This document shows positions 1-7,891 of a stretch of DNA of 64,000 nt, piece by piece (positions within the stretch are counted from its first letter, which is position 1; the number at the start of each line of letters is the position of its first letter). The DNA lies in assembly GCF_000409775.1 (NCBI RefSeq), contig NZ_KE332397.1:1-64000 (forward strand), in the 5' to 3' direction. Under the pieces are notes generated by a model that was not told the origin of the DNA, made no database searches, and saw only the letters and a list, made by a program, of their open reading frames with translations. The translations under genes were made by a program, and so were the position numbers. This DNA is from Litchfieldella anticariensis FP35 = DSM 16096 (lineage in GTDB: Bacteria; Pseudomonadota; Gammaproteobacteria; Pseudomonadales; Halomonadaceae).

Positions 1-24
1 GTCATCGTCAGGCACTTCTTCCGA

Positions 25-55
25 CCCCCCAGCCTTACAGAGGCTGGGGGGTTTT
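25..55 (+). terminator. Rho-independent terminator of an upstream gene
   Basis: An 11-bp perfect stem (25-35 with 41-51, C-rich then G-rich) with a 5-nt loop is followed by TTTT. It ends a transcript entering from the left of the window; that gene is not visible. From here to the birA start I see no gene. Confidence 0.8.
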
Positions 56-177
56 GCGTTGGGCCGAAGATTTTCAGGCGGATTCGAGTCCCTGCAAGCC
101 GCCACTTTGGTCGCGAGCGTTCCCGGCGTTGGCTTCCATCCGCTAGAATAGGGCTTTTCCCGGCTGGGGCAATTGTC

Positions 178-1158
178 ATGACCATCGGTGACCTGATTCG
201 CTTGCTGAGCGATGGTGACTTCCACTCTGGCGAGCAGTTGGGGGAGCGCCTTGGCGTATCGCGTACAGCGATATGGAAGCAACTCAAGAAGCTCGAGGCC
301 ATGGATATACCGCTGGAGGCTGTCAAGGGACTTGGCTATCGGTTGGCTGAGCCTCTTGAGCTGCTTGACGGACCAGCGATCGTTTCCAACTTGTCACGTG
401 ATGGGCGTCGTCATTTGGCCAGGCTGTTCGTTGAGGAGGCCTTACCTTCGACCAATCTGTATCTGCGTGAACGCTTCGAGCAAGGTGCTGGCCATGGTGA
501 AGTTTGCCTGGCTGAGAGTCAAAGCGCCGGCCGTGGGCGCCGAGGTCGAGGCTGGGCCTGCCCTTGGGGGCACGGCTTGCTGCTGTCCATTGGTTGGCGT
601 TTCGAGAGCGGTGCGGCCGCTTTGGAGGGGCTGAGCCTGGCAGTGGGGGTTGTCGTTGCCGAGGTGCTGGAACGACATGGCATGCAAGTGGCATTGAAAT
701 GGCCAAATGACATCTTGGTGGAGCGGCACCACTCTTATCGGAAGCTGGCTGGCATCTTGCTGGAAATAAGTGGAGATGTAGCAGGCCCCTGCGAAGTTGT
801 GGTGGGATTAGGGATCAATGTCTCGTTACCGGAGGCCATTCGTGCACAGATCGACCAGCCGGTTGCGGCTGTGCACGATGAACTGCCGGAACTCTCGCGC
901 AATCAGTTAGCGTCCGAACTTGTCGAGGCGTTGCTGACATTGTTGGCTCGTTTCGAGGCAGAGGGGTTCGCTCCCTGGCAGTCACCCTGGAACCAGCGAA
1001 ACGCTCATGCCGGAAAAGAGGTGGAGGTCATCCAGGGGCCAAGCCGATACACGGCAGAGGTCGACAGTGTGGATGCGGCAGGTAATCTGCTGGTACATAC
1101 CCGTGCAGGCGTTGAACGGCTTGCCGGTGGAGAGATTAGCTTGCGTGGACGCTCATGA
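178..1158 (+). CDS. birA: Bifunctional biotin-[acetyl-CoA-carboxylase] ligase / biotin operon repressor BirA
   Basis: Joins biotin to AMP and then to the biotin-carrier lysine of acetyl-CoA carboxylase; with its N-terminal winged helix it can also act as a biotin-responsive repressor. Residues 1-60 form the helix-turn-helix (SRTAIWKQLKKLE). The biotinyl-AMP loop GRGRRGRGW is at 118-126, KWPNDI at 174-179 and KLAGILLE at 189-196. At 326 aa it matches the E. coli length (321 aa). Its last codons overlap the coaX start, so the two genes are probably co-translated. Only a weak TAGAAT -10-like element (144-149) is visible upstream. Confidence 0.96.
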   Translation: MTIGDLIRLLSDGDFHSGEQLGERLGVSRTAIWKQLKKLEAMDIPLEAVKGLGYRLAEPLELLDGPAIVSNLSRDGRRHLARLFVEEALPSTNLYLRERFEQGAGHGEVCLAESQSAGRGRRGRGWACPWGHGLLLSIGWRFESGAAALEGLSLAVGVVVAEVLERHGMQVALKWPNDILVERHHSYRKLAGILLEISGDVAGPCEVVVGLGINVSLPEAIRAQIDQPVAAVHDELPELSRNQLASELVEALLTLLARFEAEGFAPWQSPWNQRNAHAGKEVEVIQGPSRYTAEVDSVDAAGNLLVHTRAGVERLAGGEISLRGRS

Positions 1159-1994
1159 TTCTGGATCTCGACATTGGCAATACGCTGTCGAAATGGCGTC
1201 TCAAGGATACTGCCAGCAGCGAGATTCGCTCTCGTGGAGCGGTCTGGACGCGTGAGGAATGGCGTCCCGGGTCGGATATTCCTGATCTGGATGTCGTCGA
1301 AGCGGTTCGCATATCCAGTGTGGCGCGACAGACGGTGCTGCGTGAAACGGTAGGGCTGTTGCGCCGCCAGGTCGGGGCGGTCTACGTGGCCCGCTCCACA
1401 GCCGAGGCTCTCGGTGTCACCAATGGCTATGAAGAACCGAGTCGCTTGGGGGTGGACCGCTGGATGGGGGCTTTGGCCAGCTATCAGTTGGCGGGTGGGT
1501 GTTGCAGTGTGGATTGTGGCAGTGCGATCACCATCGACTTTGTCCTCCCCGGTGGTCGACATCTGGGGGGGTATATCCTGCCGGGTTTGCGTTTGATGAA
1601 AGAGAGTCTCCAGTTGGGGACGCGCAATGTGGCGATCGACCCAGACAGCGAAGCTGATGAACTTCTAGCGCCTGGCAAGAATACCGTCGAGGCGGTCAAT
1701 CATGGCATTTACATGGCGGCAGTCAGCGCCGTCAACCGTATCTACAGCGAGGTGTGCGACCGTGAGGGCGTAGCCTTGCCGTTATTATTGACCGGCGGTG
1801 ACGCCAGGGTCGTGTCTCGAGGCATTCGGGTACCTCATGCGGTATGGCCGGATATGGTCTATGGCGGCCTTGAAGCTTGCTTTCCGTTGACTGCTGCCGA
1901 ACGTGCTGGACGTATGTCGGGAGCGCCACGGGTGCCGGCTCCAGTGGCGCTGGAAAAAATTCGCGCCGGGCTTGCATTCTCGATGATGCTTTGA
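1155..1994 (+). CDS. coaX: Type III pantothenate kinase CoaX
   Basis: Phosphorylates pantothenate in the first step of coenzyme A synthesis, in the cytoplasm. It belongs to the ASKHA fold. DIGNT at residues 6-10 is the phosphate-binding loop, GVDRW at 99-103 carries the family catalytic aspartate (D101), and CGSAITID is at 121-128. The 279-aa length is slightly above the usual 240-260. The start codon overlaps the birA stop in an ATGA arrangement, showing translational coupling. The birA-coaX pairing before a tRNA cluster is typical of Pseudomonas and relatives. Confidence 0.94.
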   Translation: MILDLDIGNTLSKWRLKDTASSEIRSRGAVWTREEWRPGSDIPDLDVVEAVRISSVARQTVLRETVGLLRRQVGAVYVARSTAEALGVTNGYEEPSRLGVDRWMGALASYQLAGGCCSVDCGSAITIDFVLPGGRHLGGYILPGLRLMKESLQLGTRNVAIDPDSEADELLAPGKNTVEAVNHGIYMAAVSAVNRIYSEVCDREGVALPLLLTGGDARVVSRGIRVPHAVWPDMVYGGLEACFPLTAAERAGRMSGAPRVPAPVALEKIRAGLAFSMML

Positions 1995-2059
1995 CACAAT
2001 TTCGCGCGTTCGCAGCAGTAGTGCCGCCGGGAATGATTCCGGGAAGTTGAGATAAGCGC

Positions 2060-2087
2060 TTGACAGTGCTGTGAAAAGCGGTAGAAT
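2060..2087 (+). promoter_or_regulatory. Sigma70 promoter of the Tyr-Gly-Thr tRNA cluster
   Basis: TTGACA (2060-2065) and TAGAAT (2082-2087) are separated by 16 bp. The -10 is followed by a GC-rich discriminator (GTGCCGCC) directly before the first tRNA, the arrangement expected of a stringently controlled stable-RNA promoter. Confidence 0.85.
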
Positions 2088-2099
2088 GTGCCGCCAGTT

Positions 2100-2183
<84 letters not shown>

Positions 2184-2228
2184 GTTTTGCCGAGACGCTT
2201 TTGCTAGTTCGGCTGCGGAAGTGGGTAG

Positions 2229-2302
<74 letters not shown>

Positions 2303-2320
2303 GATCTTGCAAGGTGTTGC

Positions 2321-2395
2321 GCTCATGTAGCTCAGGGGTAGAGCACACCCTTGGTAAGGGTGAGGTCGACGGTTCAAATCCGTCCATGAGCTCCA
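2321..2395 (+). tRNA. tRNA-Thr (anticodon GGT)
   Basis: The 75-nt tRNA has acceptor stem GCTCATG/CATGAGC, anticodon stem CACCC/GGGTG, anticodon GGT at 2353-2355 and encoded CCA at 2393-2395. It corresponds to E. coli thrT. In E. coli and Pseudomonas the next gene is tufB; here it is the terminator hairpin broken by an insertion sequence. Confidence 0.97.
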
Positions 2396-2405
2396 AATTG
2401 AAAAA

Positions 2406-2425
2406 AGGCGAGCGGTGGCTCGCCT
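2406..2425 (+). repeat. Left copy of 20-bp target duplication (split terminator hairpin)
   Basis: An 8-bp stem AGGCGAGC/GCTCGCCT encloses a GGTG loop 10 bases after tRNA-Thr. The identical 20 bp recurs at 4009-4028 on the other side of the insertion sequence. Both copies carry the loop as GGTG on the same strand, so this is a direct repeat, not a terminal inverted repeat. The left copy has lost its T-tract to the insertion. Confidence 0.88.
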
Positions 2426-2438
2426 CAGACTGCTGACG

Positions 2439-2467
2439 AACCCCGCATTTTTTGCGGGGTTTGTGTT
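2439..2467. terminator. Terminator-like hairpin inside the IS left end
   Basis: A 9-bp stem AACCCCGCA/TGCGGGGTT with a five-T loop is followed by TGTGTTT on the plus strand. It can stop plus-strand readthrough from the tRNA cluster, replacing the terminator that the IS split. On the minus strand it lies after the transposase gene. Confidence 0.6.
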
Positions 2468-2610
2468 TCTACGCTCGCGTTCTTTGCTCGCGACGGAAGG
2501 GAGCGCTACAACACGATTTATCTCTCGAGAGGCAGAAAATGGCGCTCTCAAGCGAGTATGGGGCTTCCTGAAGGTGTCGCTGGAAGGAAAATTCGACGAC
2601 CGGGCCCCTC

Positions 2611-3954
2611 TCAGGCCGCCAAGGCCATTTTCTTGAGGTTCTGCGCTGCCGCACAGAGCAAGGCCTGCTCTCGCATTCCAGCGATTCCCCGCATGCGAGC
2701 ATAGCGGTACCCATGGAGTTGCTTGGCATCTGCGAAGCTGCGCTCCACCGTCTCCTTGCGGCGCTCGTAAATTCGTTTGCCTACCGGCTCCAGCCGGCGG
2801 CTCCCCACCCGCTCCTTGGCGTCTTCCCAGACGTGGCGAGTCACCGTCTTGCGGTAGTGTTGATTGCGTGTGCAAGTCGCTAGGCGTGGGCACTCCCGGC
2901 ACCAGACCGGGTCCGAGTGGTAATGACGATAGCCTTCCCGGTTGGTAGTCGCATAACGCAGCGTCTGGCCTTCTGGACAGCGGTAACCGTCCTGATCGGC
3001 GTCATACACGAAGAGGCGTTTCGGCATCATGCCTTTCGGCTTGCTGGGCCGACAATAACCGATCACACCGTAAAGTTGGCGCTTCTCCAACCCTTGGCAA
3101 ATCGCGGCGGTAAAGTAACCGGCGTCCACCCCAACGGCGGCCAAATCGAATCCAAAGCGTCGGCGTTGGCGATCCAGCCGCTCCAGGTAGGGCACGCTGT
3201 CGTGCACGCTCGCGGGCGTGATGTGCACATCGGTGATGATGGCGTGCCTGCCATCCACCGTTCGGTGATCCAGGTAGAAAAACCCCTTGGGCTTGCCCTC
3301 CCGCACCATGTAGCCGCTGTCGGGATCGGTATCACTGATCTTCTTGGCGGTGGGCTCGGGTTCCGCCTCTCGACGAGGCGGCAGCGGCTTTTTTCCGTGA
3401 GCCTCCCGATCGGCGACCACCGCCTCTTCCAGCTCTGCCAGATAGGCCTGCGGTGTCGTCTCCACCTCCTGCATCGTGAAACGACGGCGATTGGCATTGG
3501 CCTTGATGTGGGTGCTGTCGGTGTACAGGACACGACCGCCCACCAGGCCCTGTTGCATCGCCTGCTCCACCACATGATCGAACAGTCGCTGCGCGATATC
3601 GCTGTCACGGAACCGCCGGCGCCGGTTCTGGCTGAAGGTCGAGGCGTCCGGCACCTTGTCGGTCAGACGCAAGCCCAGGAACCAGCGATAGGCCACGTTC
3701 ACCTGAAGCTCGCGGACGAGCTGGCGCTCGCTGCGAATGCCGAACAGGTAGCCGATGAACAGCGCCTTGAACAGGAGAACGGGATCCAGCGCGGGGCGAC
3801 CGTTGTCCTCGCAGTACAAGTGACGGGTCTCGTCGCGGATAAAGGAGAAGTCGATGATGGCATCGATGCGCCGGAGCAGATGATCGGAAGGCACCAGCTC
3901 TTCCAGCGTGACCATCTCCAGCTCGTGTTGGGTAGGACCGGGATCTTTTAGCAT
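2611..3954 (-). CDS. IS1182-family DDE transposase
   Basis: Cut-and-paste transposase acting on the ends of the surrounding element. The 447-aa protein has an N-terminal DNA-binding region rich in LLRRIDAIIDFSFI-type sequence, then an RNase H-like core. Likely catalytic residues are D146 (YTDSTH), D277 (GVDAGY) and E404 (within ETVERSF). A cysteine cluster (C352, C355, C361; CRECPRLATC) lies in the insertion before the catalytic glutamate. No frameshift or internal stop is visible. The start is preceded by AGGG, and a 13-bp hairpin upstream probably shields the gene from readthrough transcription. Confidence 0.93.
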   Translation of the reverse strand: MLKDPGPTQHELEMVTLEELVPSDHLLRRIDAIIDFSFIRDETRHLYCEDNGRPALDPVLLFKALFIGYLFGIRSERQLVRELQVNVAYRWFLGLRLTDKVPDASTFSQNRRRRFRDSDIAQRLFDHVVEQAMQQGLVGGRVLYTDSTHIKANANRRRFTMQEVETTPQAYLAELEEAVVADREAHGKKPLPPRREAEPEPTAKKISDTDPDSGYMVREGKPKGFFYLDHRTVDGRHAIITDVHITPASVHDSVPYLERLDRQRRRFGFDLAAVGVDAGYFTAAICQGLEKRQLYGVIGYCRPSKPKGMMPKRLFVYDADQDGYRCPEGQTLRYATTNREGYRHYHSDPVWCRECPRLATCTRNQHYRKTVTRHVWEDAKERVGSRRLEPVGKRIYERRKETVERSFADAKQLHGYRYARMRGIAGMREQALLCAAAQNLKKMALAA

Positions 3955-3967
3955 TCCCTAATAACAA

Positions 3968-3997
3968 CAAAGTCCTGGCCGAAGGGCCAGGACTTTG
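3968..3997 (-). terminator. Insulating hairpin upstream of the transposase
   Basis: A 13-bp perfect stem (3968-3980 with 3985-3997) and GAAG loop are followed on the minus strand by TTGTTATT, then the transposase start. It lies just inside the right end of the IS and would stop or dampen external transcription entering the transposase gene. Confidence 0.6.
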
Positions 3998-4008
3998 TCA
4001 GCAATCTG

Positions 4009-4032
4009 AGGCGAGCGGTGGCTCGCCTTTTC
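4009..4032 (+). terminator. Right copy of the target duplication; ancestral tRNA-cluster terminator with T-tract
   Basis: The same 8-bp stem and GGTG loop as 2406-2425 is here followed by TTTTCTCTTT, so this copy keeps the terminator tail. Removing the IS and one repeat copy rebuilds a standard terminator 10 bases after tRNA-Thr. Confidence 0.8.
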
Positions 4033-4053
4033 TCTTTCCCGGTACTGCCGGGG

Positions 4054-4082
4054 TTGTCAGTGGGGCGTGTATCCGCTATGAT
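4054..4082 (+). promoter_or_regulatory. Promoter of tRNA-Trp / secE-nusG
   Basis: TTGTCA (4054-4059) and TATGAT (4077-4082) have a 17-bp spacer. A GC-rich discriminator (AGCGCCCGC) follows, as at stable-RNA promoters under ppGpp/DksA control. The transcript probably continues from tRNA-Trp into secE and nusG. Confidence 0.8.
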
Positions 4083-4134
4083 AGCGCCCGCTGTTGCGCG
4101 GGTTGCCTGCAAAAGGCGTGCGCAGGCGTTGTAT

Positions 4135-4210
<76 letters not shown>

Positions 4211-4282
4211 GTCTTCCCCAGGCTGGCGAGATCTCATATACTGTCATGTTTCGATTGCTGCACCCTGAGGAGTCTCGTTTTC

Positions 4283-4651
4283 ATGAAACATAACGCCGAG
4301 GTGCAGGAGTCGCGCCACGACGGGCTCAAGTGGGTGGTTGTCGTCACTCTCCTGGTGGTTGCTGTCGTCGGTAATTCTTATTTTGCCGATCAGGCCATTC
4401 TCTACCGTGTGCTGGGAGTGGTGGCAGTATGCGCTCTGGCCGCCGTGGTGGCGCTGACCACTGCCAAGGGGCGTAGTCTGGTTGAGCTGGCTCGTAGCGC
4501 GCGCAAGGAAATTCAGCGTGTTGTGTGGCCGACCCGTCCTGAGACTGTGCAGACCACCGCTATCGTGCTGGTGGCCGTGCTAGTGGTCGGTCTTATGCTA
4601 TGGCTAATCGACACCCTTCTTGGCTGGGCGATGTCCGGCGTCATTGGTTAG
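4283..4651 (+). CDS. secE: Preprotein translocase subunit SecE
   Basis: Essential clamp subunit of the SecYEG channel in the inner membrane. The 122-aa protein has three predicted membrane segments (about 15-33, 40-60 and 93-115), as in E. coli. The conserved cytoplasmic stretch [14 protein letters not shown] precedes the third helix. The ATG chosen has GAGGAG 10 nt upstream; a longer in-frame extension would run back into tRNA-Trp and is rejected. The stop codon is embedded in the nusG ribosome-binding site. Confidence 0.95.
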   Translation: MKHNAEVQESRHDGLKWVVVVTLLVVAVVGNSYFADQAILYRVLGVVAVCALAAVVALTTAKGRSLVELARSARKEIQRVVWPTRPETVQTTAIVLVAVLVVGLMLWLIDTLLGWAMSGVIG

Positions 4652-4659
4652 GAGATTCC

Positions 4660-5193
4660 ATGTCCAAGCGATGGTATGTCGTGCATGCCTACTCTGGCTT
4701 CGAAAAGCATGTCATGCGCTCTCTCATTGAGCGCGTGAAGATGTATGGCATGGAAGATCGCTTTGGCGAGATTCTGGTGCCTACCGAAGAAGTCGTCGAA
4801 ATGCGTGACGGCAAACGCCGCAAGAGTGAGCGCAAGTTCTATCCCGGCTATGTATTGGTCGAGATGGAGATGGATGATGCTACTTGGCACTTGGTTAATG
4901 AAACACCTCGCGTCATGGGGTTCATTGGTGGGACCAAGGAAAAACCGGCACCGATTACCCAGAAGGAAGCCGATGCCATTCTGCGCCGTGTTCAGGATGG
5001 TACAGACAAGCCACGCCCGAAGACCGTGTTCGAGCCAGGGCAGTCTGTGCGTGTCGTTGATGGCCCCTTCGCTGATTTCAATGGTGTCGTCGAAGAGGTC
5101 AACTACGACAAGAATCGTCTACAGGTCAGCGTGCTGATCTTCGGGCGAGCGACGCCCGTCGAGTTGGAGTTTTCTCAAGTCGAGAAAGAGTGA
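4660..5193 (+). CDS. nusG: Transcription elongation/antitermination factor NusG
   Basis: Binds RNA polymerase, suppresses pausing and links it to Rho or the ribosome. The 177-aa protein has the N-terminal NGN domain ([15 protein letters not shown] at the start) and a C-terminal KOW domain ([21 protein letters not shown]). The start is set by TAGGAGA immediately upstream, which also contains the secE stop. Length is close to E. coli NusG (181 aa). Confidence 0.97.
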   Translation: MSKRWYVVHAYSGFEKHVMRSLIERVKMYGMEDRFGEILVPTEEVVEMRDGKRRKSERKFYPGYVLVEMEMDDATWHLVNETPRVMGFIGGTKEKPAPITQKEADAILRRVQDGTDKPRPKTVFEPGQSVRVVDGPFADFNGVVEEVNYDKNRLQVSVLIFGRATPVELEFSQVEKE

Positions 5194-5224
5194 GTCTGGG
5201 CTTGGCATAACGCAATTCATCACT

Positions 5225-5280
5225 CGAGTCGCCGAGGCGGCTCGATTAATCCGGGGAGCCGAAAGGCGCTACTACCCAAC
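5225..5280 (+). promoter_or_regulatory. Structured leader of rplK-rplA, candidate L1 autoregulatory site
   Basis: Two structural blocks lie in the 98-nt nusG-rplK gap. One is a hairpin of 8 bp (5225-5232 with 5237-5244, one G-U pair). The other is GGGGAGCCGAAAGGCGC (5253-5269) just before the ribosome-binding site. In E. coli L1 represses its own operon at an equivalent leader site. I infer the same here but did not verify the L1 consensus. Confidence 0.4.
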
Positions 5281-5291
5281 TGGAGTCCATC

Positions 5292-5723
5292 ATGGCCAAG
5301 AAAGTACAGGCTTATATCAAGCTGCAGGTTGCAGCGGGTAAAGCCAACCCGAGTCCCCCCGTCGGCCCCGCACTGGGTCAGCACGGTGTCAATATCATGG
5401 AGTTCTGCAAGGCGTTCAACGCAGCAACCCAGGAGATTGAGCCCGGTCTACCGACGCCGGTGGTGATCACTGTCTATTCAGACCGTAGTTTCACCTTCGT
5501 CACCAAGACGCCGCCTGCAGCTGTCCTGCTTAAGAAAGCCGCTGGTATCAAGTCCGGCTCGGGTGAGCCGAACAAGAAGAAGGTCGGTACTGTCACTCGC
5601 GAGCAGCTCGAGGAGATCGCCAAGACCAAGGAGCCGGATCTCACGGCTGCCGATCTCGATGCTGCCGTGCGTACCATCGCCGGTAGTGCCCGTAGCATGG
5701 GCCTCAACGTGGAGGGCCTCTGA
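5292..5723 (+). CDS. rplK: 50S ribosomal protein L11
   Basis: Part of the GTPase-associated centre of the 50S subunit; needed for RelA activation and the target region of thiopeptides. The 143-aa protein is family length. It shows the N-terminal [20 protein letters not shown] proline-rich segment and the rRNA-binding C-terminal half ([19 protein letters not shown]). GGAG lies 6 nt before the ATG. It is followed 2 nt later by rplA, forming the L11 operon. Confidence 0.98.
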   Translation: MAKKVQAYIKLQVAAGKANPSPPVGPALGQHGVNIMEFCKAFNAATQEIEPGLPTPVVITVYSDRSFTFVTKTPPAAVLLKKAAGIKSGSGEPNKKKVGTVTREQLEEIAKTKEPDLTAADLDAAVRTIAGSARSMGLNVEGL

Positions 5724-5725
5724 TC

Positions 5726-6418
5726 ATGGCTAAATTGTCCAAGCGCGCTCAGATGATCCGCGAAAAGGTCGATGCCTCCAAGGTCTATCCTATCGATGAG
5801 GCCGTTGCTTTACTCGCTGAGATTTCCAAGGTCAACTTCAAGGAGTCCTTGGACGTTGCTATCAATCTCGGCGTCGATCCGCGGAAATCCGATCAAGTCG
5901 TGCGTGGCGCTACCGTGATGCCCAATGGTACCGGTAAGGATGTGCGCGTGGCCGTATTTACCCAAGGCGCCAATGCCGATGCCGCCAAGGAAGCCGGTGC
6001 TGATATCGTCGGCATGGACGACTTGGCCGAGCAGGTCAAGAAAGGGCAACTCGACTTCGACGTGGTCATCGCTTCACCGGATGCCATGCGTGTCGTCGGT
6101 CAGTTGGGGCAGATCCTTGGGCCGCGCGGCCTGATGCCGAACCCCAAGGTCGGTACCGTGACGCCCGATGTGGCAACCGCGGTCAAGAACGCCAAAGCAG
6201 GCCAGGTACGTTTCCGTACCGACAAGAACGGTATCATTCATACCACCCTGGGTAAGGTCGACTTCGATGCGGCTGCCATTCGCGGCAACCTGGAGGCGCT
6301 GGTAAGCGACCTCAAGAAGCTCAAGCCGAGCACTTCCAAGGGCATTTACTTCAAGAAAATGACCCTGTCCACTACCATGGGTCCGGGTATTACCGTCGAT
6401 CACAGCGCTTTTGTGTGA
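5726..6418 (+). CDS. rplA: 50S ribosomal protein L1
   Basis: Forms the mobile L1 stalk at the E site and represses the rplKA mRNA. The 230-aa length matches E. coli (234). The conserved [17 protein letters not shown] segment is present, together with the typical end [11 protein letters not shown]. The ribosome-binding site GGAGGG lies in the end of rplK and the genes are separated by only 2 nt, so they are co-translated. Confidence 0.98.
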   Translation: MAKLSKRAQMIREKVDASKVYPIDEAVALLAEISKVNFKESLDVAINLGVDPRKSDQVVRGATVMPNGTGKDVRVAVFTQGANADAAKEAGADIVGMDDLAEQVKKGQLDFDVVIASPDAMRVVGQLGQILGPRGLMPNPKVGTVTPDVATAVKNAKAGQVRFRTDKNGIIHTTLGKVDFDAAAIRGNLEALVSDLKKLKPSTSKGIYFKKMTLSTTMGPGITVDHSAFV

Positions 6419-6488
6419 TTGGTGGGCAATAGGCAGTAACTTTGCGGTCCCCGTGCGCTGTTTTGACAAGTGCAGGCGGGGCACCGTC

Positions 6489-6565
6489 AAAGACCGCAGG
6501 TGCCGCCCTTCCAAAGGCAGGGTGGCTTAATCTTCCCTCTGGGGAATGCCTGCGCAGATGGTGTG
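6489..6565 (+). promoter_or_regulatory. L10 leader (rplJ autoregulatory RNA)
   Basis: The 274-nt gap before rplJ contains AGACCGCAGG (6491-6500), GGCTTAAT (6524-6531) and GCCTGCGCAGATGGTG (6548-6563). CGCAGG pairs perfectly with CCTGCG. These blocks match, in order, the known L10-L7/L12 binding leader of enterobacteria. Binding of the L10-L12 complex should repress rplJL translation. The rest of the gap up to 6692 holds no recognised gene. Confidence 0.85.
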
Positions 6566-6692
6566 GCCGCCAGTGCGCTGGTGTGCACCATCACCCAAGA
6601 GTCCTTCGCCGCGTGGTGAAGGGCAGATGGTAACCACCGGGGTTTGCAGTGTATTCGTTACGCAGTTGCCCCGGCACGAAGGAGTGAACACA

Positions 6693-7196
6693 GTGGCACT
6701 AGCTCTCGAAGGCAAGAAGGCAATCGTTGCCGAGGTCAGTGAAGCCGCCAAGGACGCTCTCTCCGTTGTAGTTGCCGATTCTCGCGGTGTGGCCGTTGGC
6801 GCAATGACCGACTTGCGCAAACAGGCTCGCGAGAATGGCGTGCAGATCCGTGTTGTCCGCAACACATTGGCACGCCGCGCCCTGTCAGGTACTCCTTGGG
6901 AGTGCCTGGACGAGACTTTCTCGGGTCCGACGATGTTGGCTTTCTCTTATGAGCATCCGGGTGCTGCCGCCCGTCTGTTCAAGGAATTTGCCAAGACGCA
7001 GAAGGACTTCGAAGTCAAGGCGTTGGCCTATGAAGGTGAGTTCATCCCGGCGTCCGATCTTGATCGGCTGGCAACTCTGCCGACGTACGATGAGGCGATC
7101 GCCAAGCTGATGTCCGTCATGAAGGAAGCTTCTGCCGGCAAGCTGGTTCGTACCCTCGCTGCGTTGCGCGACCAGAAGCAGGAACAAGCCGCCTGA
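6693..7196 (+). CDS. rplJ: 50S ribosomal protein L10
   Basis: Anchors the L7/L12 dimers to the GTPase centre and, as the L10-L12 complex, represses its own mRNA. The start is a GTG with GGAG 8 nt upstream, giving 167 aa and an N-terminus ([15 protein letters not shown]) aligned with E. coli L10; an upstream in-frame ATG would extend into the leader and is rejected. [13 protein letters not shown] and the C-terminal L12-binding helix [20 protein letters not shown] are present. Confidence 0.96.
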   Translation: MALALEGKKAIVAEVSEAAKDALSVVVADSRGVAVGAMTDLRKQARENGVQIRVVRNTLARRALSGTPWECLDETFSGPTMLAFSYEHPGAAARLFKEFAKTQKDFEVKALAYEGEFIPASDLDRLATLPTYDEAIAKLMSVMKEASAGKLVRTLAALRDQKQEQAA

Positions 7197-7288
7197 GCGG
7201 CGGAAGATTGCTTCAGCGCACGCGCTACTGATACACCGAGCCCTTGCCCTTCAGGCTGCAAGGCTCCGCAAAGTTTAGGAATACGAAA

Positions 7289-7657
7289 ATGGCACTGACC
7301 AAAGAAGACATCATCAACGCCGTCGCCGACATGTCCGTGATGGAAGTCGCTGAGCTGGTTTCTGCGATGGAAGAGAAGTTCGGCGTTTCCGCCGCTGCCG
7401 CCGTCGTGGCTGGTCCGGCTGCCGCTGGCGAAGCTGTCGAGGAACAGACCGAGTTTGACCTGGTGCTGACCGCCGCTGGCGACAAGAAGGTCAACGTGAT
7501 CAAGGTGGTTCGTGAGATCACTGGCTTGGGTCTGAAGGAAGCCAAGGGTGCCGTCGACGGTGCTCCGGCGACCATCAAGGAAGGCATGTCCAAGGACGAT
7601 GCCGAGGAAGCCAAGAAGAAACTGGAAGAAGCTGGCGCGTCTGTGGAGCTCAAGTAA
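7289..7657 (+). CDS. rplL: 50S ribosomal protein L7/L12
   Basis: Stalk protein that recruits and activates translational GTPases. The 122-aa protein has the N-terminal dimerisation helices, an alanine-rich hinge ([16 protein letters not shown]) and the globular C-terminal domain with [21 protein letters not shown] lies 9 nt before the ATG chosen; the upstream in-frame start is rejected because family members begin at MALTKEDI. It is followed by an attenuator before rpoB. Confidence 0.98.
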   Translation: MALTKEDIINAVADMSVMEVAELVSAMEEKFGVSAAAAVVAGPAAAGEAVEEQTEFDLVLTAAGDKKVNVIKVVREITGLGLKEAKGAVDGAPATIKEGMSKDDAEEAKKKLEEAGASVELK

Positions 7658-7698
7658 CCCTTGTGTCCCAAGGCTTTGCGCGCTGCGTAAGCTTCCAC

Positions 7699-7732
7699 GG
7701 CTGGTGGCGGGATGCCCGCTGCCGGCCTTTTT
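7699..7732 (+). terminator. Attenuator between rplL and rpoB
   Basis: A 13-bp stem (7699-7711 with 7715-7727, three G-U pairs) with an ATG loop is followed by TTTTT. In E. coli a partial terminator at the same position lowers rpoBC expression relative to the stalk proteins; the same role is inferred. Confidence 0.8.
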
Positions 7733-7782
7733 CTGTTGTTACTAGCCGGCGACCATTGTGGTCTAGCCGCTAGTCGAATTCC

Positions 7783-7813
7783 GACGGCGAGCTCTCAAAG
7801 AGGGCTTGCCGTC
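7783..7813 (+). other. Long hairpin before rpoB, likely RNase III processing site
   Basis: A 13-bp stem (7783-7795 with 7801-7813, two G-U pairs) encloses CAAAG. It lies about 50 nt after the attenuator, where E. coli has an RNase III site in the rplL-rpoB intercistronic RNA. It lacks a T-tract, so processing is likelier than termination. Confidence 0.5.
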
Positions 7814-7891
7814 AGCGCCTGACGGAGTCGAATCCGTTCGGTGGCGCCGACACGCATCGGTCACCCATGGTGAACAAGCTGGGGAATACAG

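Larger units (their letters stand above)
2426..4008 (-). mobile_element. IS1182-family insertion sequence, complete
   Basis: The element is 1583 bp long. Its ends CAGACTGCTGAC (2426-2437) and the reverse complement of 3997-4008, CAGATTGCTGAC, are 12-bp inverted repeats with one mismatch. It carries one intact transposase on the minus strand and is flanked by a perfect 20-bp direct repeat. Subterminal hairpins lie at both ends. The intact frame, matching ends and perfect duplication suggest a recent, possibly still active insertion. Family assignment rests on the transposase sequence from memory. Confidence 0.88.

Noticed and set aside
82..115. tRNA-like tail (TTCGAGTCCCTGC followed by GCCGCC) before birA
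   Set aside because: The five-base arms around the TTCGAGT-like loop do not pair and no matching 5' half exists in the window, so a tRNA fragment is not supported.
2406..2425. The AGGCGAGC hairpins as terminal inverted repeats of the IS
   Set aside because: The non-palindromic loop GGTG has the same orientation at both ends, so the copies are direct repeats; the true inverted repeats are the CAGA(C/T)TGCTGAC ends.
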